7,004 nucleotides of DNA, taken from the NCBI GenBank assembly GCA_900547045.1, contig URFB01000064.1, forward strand, positions 1 to 7,004, given 5' to 3'. Positions 5,202 to 7,004 of this stretch are shown piece after piece. The position numbers and the translations under genes are program-made. The DNA is from an uncultured Mollicutes bacterium. GTDB lineage: Bacteria; Bacillota_I; Bacilli_A; Acholeplasmatales; Anaeroplasmataceae. Position 1 is the first letter of the stretch, and each line of letters begins with the position of its first letter. Below the pieces are notes generated by a model. It had not been told where the DNA came from and searched no databases. It was given only the letters and a program-made list of their open reading frames with translations.

Positions 5202-6425
5202 ATGGGTATTTATGAAGAACTAGAATGGCGTGGTTTAATTAAGGATGTATCTGATCCTTCATTAAAGGAGAAGCTTAATAAGGGAGGAATGACCTTCTAT
5301 ATTGGAACTGATCCAACAGGAGATTCCCTTCATATTGGACATTTTTCAAGCTTTTTAATTTGTAAAAGATTAAAGGAGGCTGGACATCATCCTATTTTAC
5401 TTGTTGGTGGTGGTACAGGTCTTATTGGTGACCCTAAGCCTGATAGTGAAAGACCAATGATTACCTATGAGCAGGTAAATCATAATTTCAACTGTCTAAA
5501 GGCACAGGCTGAAAGATTATTTGGCTTTGAGGTTGTTAATAACTACGATTGGCTTAAGGATATTTCATTTATTGATTTCTTAAGAGATTATGGTAAATTC
5601 TTTAATGTTAATTATATGCTTCAAAAGGATATTATTGCTCGTCGTCTTGATGAGGGTATTACCTATACTGAGTTTTCATATATGATTATGCAAGCGATGG
5701 ATTTCTGGTATTTAAATAAGCACCGTGGAGTTACTCTTCAGGTTGCAGGACAGGATCAATGGGGAAATATCACTGCTGGTATTGAACTTATTCGTCGTAA
5801 GGAGGGTAAGGAGGCCTATGGCTTTACAATGCCTCTTTTAACTAAGAGTGATGGTACTAAGTTTGGTAAAACTAATGGTAAGGCTATTTGGCTTGATATT
5901 AATAAAACATCTGCATATGAAATGTATCAATTCTTTATTAACTCTGAGGATACTAAGGTAATTGATTACTTAAAGTTCTTAACCTTCCTATCTAAGGAAG
6001 AAATTGAAGAGCTTGATAAGAAAAATCAAGAGGCTCCTCATTTAAGAGAGGCTCATCAGGCCCTAGCTCGTGAGGTTATTACCTTTATTCATGGACGCGA
6101 GGCTTATGATGAGGCTGTTAAGATTTCTAAGGCTTTATTCAGTGGTGATATTAAGGCTTTAACAGCTAAGGAAATTGAAATGGGCTTTGGTGATCTACCA
6201 TCAATTAATCTTCATGACAATTTAACATTAGTTGACGCTTTAATCGAGGCTGGTCTTGCTAAAAGTAAGCGTGAGGCACGTGAATTTATTCAAAATGGAG
6301 CTGTAAGCCTTAATGGAGATAAGTGTCAGGAGCTTGATCATCTTTTAACTAAGGATGATGCGATTGAGGCTAAATTCATTGTTATCCGTCGTGGAAAGAA
6401 GCTATACGCATTAATTAAGTGCTAA
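5202..6425 (+). CDS. tyrS: Tyrosine--tRNA ligase (TyrRS, class I)
   Basis: This 407-residue cytosolic enzyme charges tRNA-Tyr with tyrosine using ATP. The class I catalytic domain shows YIGTDPTGDSLHIGH (33-47) with the HIGH motif at 44-47, GGGTGLIGDP (69-78), the tyrosine-pocket segment YTEFSYMIMQAMDF (155-168), GQDQWGNI (183-190) and the KMSKS-loop variant KFGKT (220-224). An S4 RNA-binding domain closes the protein (about 342-400; LVDALIEAGLAKSKREAREF). All five Trp codons are TGG. The frame is open up to an ATG at 5106, but that would translate the T-box and terminator. The ATG at 5202 follows AGGAGG (5189-5194) by seven bases and lies downstream of the attenuator, so it is the start. Expression is governed by the tyrosine T-box. 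Confidence 0.97.
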   Translation: MGIYEELEWRGLIKDVSDPSLKEKLNKGGMTFYIGTDPTGDSLHIGHFSSFLICKRLKEAGHHPILLVGGGTGLIGDPKPDSERPMITYEQVNHNFNCLKAQAERLFGFEVVNNYDWLKDISFIDFLRDYGKFFNVNYMLQKDIIARRLDEGITYTEFSYMIMQAMDFWYLNKHRGVTLQVAGQDQWGNITAGIELIRRKEGKEAYGFTMPLLTKSDGTKFGKTNGKAIWLDINKTSAYEMYQFFINSEDTKVIDYLKFLTFLSKEEIEELDKKNQEAPHLREAHQALAREVITFIHGREAYDEAVKISKALFSGDIKALTAKEIEMGFGDLPSINLHDNLTLVDALIEAGLAKSKREAREFIQNGAVSLNGDKCQELDHLLTKDDAIEAKFIVIRRGKKLYALIKC

Positions 6426-6427
6426 TT

Positions 6428-6449
6428 GAGGGATTACATCCCTCTTTTT
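6428..6449 (+). terminator. Rho-independent terminator after tyrS
   Basis: GAGGGAT (6428-6434), loop TAC, ATCCCTC (6438-6444), then five T (6445-6449). The stem is a perfect 7 bp with four G:C pairs and begins two bases after the tyrS stop. Confidence 0.9.
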
Positions 6450-6480
6450 CATATTTTAGGTGCTTTAATGATAAAATTTA

Positions 6481-7004
6481 ATGGTGATCATTATTAAAAT
6501 AATTAATTACGATATCATTAAAGAAAATTTAAATCATCTTCCTAAAGGCTCATTGCTTGTCCTAAAGGATGATGCCTATGGCTGTGGGCTTAAGCCGGTT
6601 TTAAATCTTGCTTATAATTTAGGCTTTCGTTTCTTTTGTGTGCTTAAAAGCCTTGATGCTAATTATATAACATCAAGGTATCAGGATGCATATGTCTTAT
6701 TTTTAGGCAAAGAAAAAACAGTATCAAGTAATAGAAGAATCATTTTAACAGTTGAGGATTTTAATGATTTAGAATTTTGTAAAAAATATAATATGCCATT
6801 TCATTATAAGCTTAAAAGTAAAATGAACCGCTTTGGGTCGCAAATTAATAAAGAAATATTGAAGGAAAAGCTTTGTATAGGGCTCTATTCTCATATTGGC
6901 TATTATGAAGAGGATAAAATAAAAAAAGAGCTCAATTCCTTTATGGAAAAAACATCAGGCTATAAAAGCCTTTTTAGACATATTGGCGGGGGGGGGTTTG
7001 TGGG
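6481..7004 (+). CDS. alr: Alanine racemase, N-terminal part, truncated by the window end
   Basis: About 174 residues of a fold-type III PLP enzyme that would convert L-Ala to D-Ala for the peptidoglycan stem peptide; about half of the usual 360-390 residues is present. LVLKDDAYGCG (26-36) corresponds to VVKANAYGHG, making K29 the PLP lysine. Further on, YKLKSKMNRFG corresponds to VKVDTGMNRLG and GLYSHIG to GIFTHFA, in the expected order. Substitutions at normally strict places (A to D after the PLP lysine, H to C in YGHG, DTG to KSK) make it a divergent member. ATG 6481 is the only conventional upstream start in frame, since TAA at 6472 closes the frame, but it lacks a good ribosome binding site. 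GTG 6484 or ATT 6490/6493 behind GGTGATC (6483-6489) are alternatives. The last residues, encoded across nine G at 6988-6996, are not trustworthy. Confidence 0.78.
   Translation, partial: MVIIIKIINYDIIKENLNHLPKGSLLVLKDDAYGCGLKPVLNLAYNLGFRFFCVLKSLDANYITSRYQDAYVLFLGKEKTVSSNRRIILTVEDFNDLEFCKKYNMPFHYKLKSKMNRFGSQINKEILKEKLCIGLYSHIGYYEEDKIKKELNSFMEKTSGYKSLFRHIGGGGFV

Noticed and set aside
302..6425. Alternative genetic code (TGA as Trp), suggested by the AT-rich, mollicute-like composition
   Set aside because: All frames are full length with the standard code, all Trp codons are TGG, and no in-frame TGA is needed anywhere.
1..7004. CRISPR arrays, insertion sequences, tRNA or rRNA genes, phage genes
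   Set aside because: No spaced direct repeats, transposase motifs, terminal inverted repeats or cloverleaf-like sequences were seen; every larger stretch is explained by the genes and leaders listed.

Overview
The window is about 7 kb of AT-rich DNA (roughly one third G+C by eye) from a low-GC Bacillota, most likely a Bacilli or Erysipelotrichia-type bacterium. The evidence is strong AGGAGG ribosome binding sites, sigma-A-type promoters, a T-box riboswitch, a CcpA orthologue, a YlbG-family protein, and cell-wall genes (murC, alr), which mean the cell makes peptidoglycan. The genetic code is standard: every Trp codon seen is TGG and no frame needs TGA read as sense. All genes lie on the + strand.

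Layout. (1) 1-221 is the 3' part of a ylbG-like gene, closed by a terminator at 222-243. (2) 302-3805 is a probable four-gene unit: a divergent MurC ligase, a 515-residue membrane protein made of two fused DUF1538 repeats, and two small PII-like proteins. The last three are tightly packed (11-nt overlap, then 8 nt between genes) and end at a terminator at 3806-3829. (3) 3857-4937 is ccpA with a strong extended -10 promoter. A perfect 15-bp palindrome covers its -35 box and a near-consensus cre site lies just upstream, which suggests autoregulation. (4) 4931-5201 is a compact regulatory stretch. The ccpA terminator hairpin contains the -35 box of a perfect-consensus promoter, followed by a complete tyrosine T-box leader (specifier TAC) with its own terminator. 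(5) 5202-6425 is tyrS, closed by a terminator at 6428-6449. (6) 6481-7004 is the 5' half of a divergent alanine racemase, running off the end in a suspicious run of nine G.

How the genes work together. MurC and Alr both serve the L-Ala/D-Ala supply and use in peptidoglycan synthesis. CcpA is the global carbon catabolite regulator, and TyrRS is switched on when uncharged tRNA-Tyr accumulates. The order murC ... ccpA ... tyrS resembles, as I remember it, the B. subtilis chromosome region, so this may be an ancestral backbone into which the DUF1538-PII module has been placed. That module is the least understood and most interesting part: a two-repeat membrane protein, probably a cation transporter, with two dissimilar PII-like partners that lack the canonical T-loop tyrosine.
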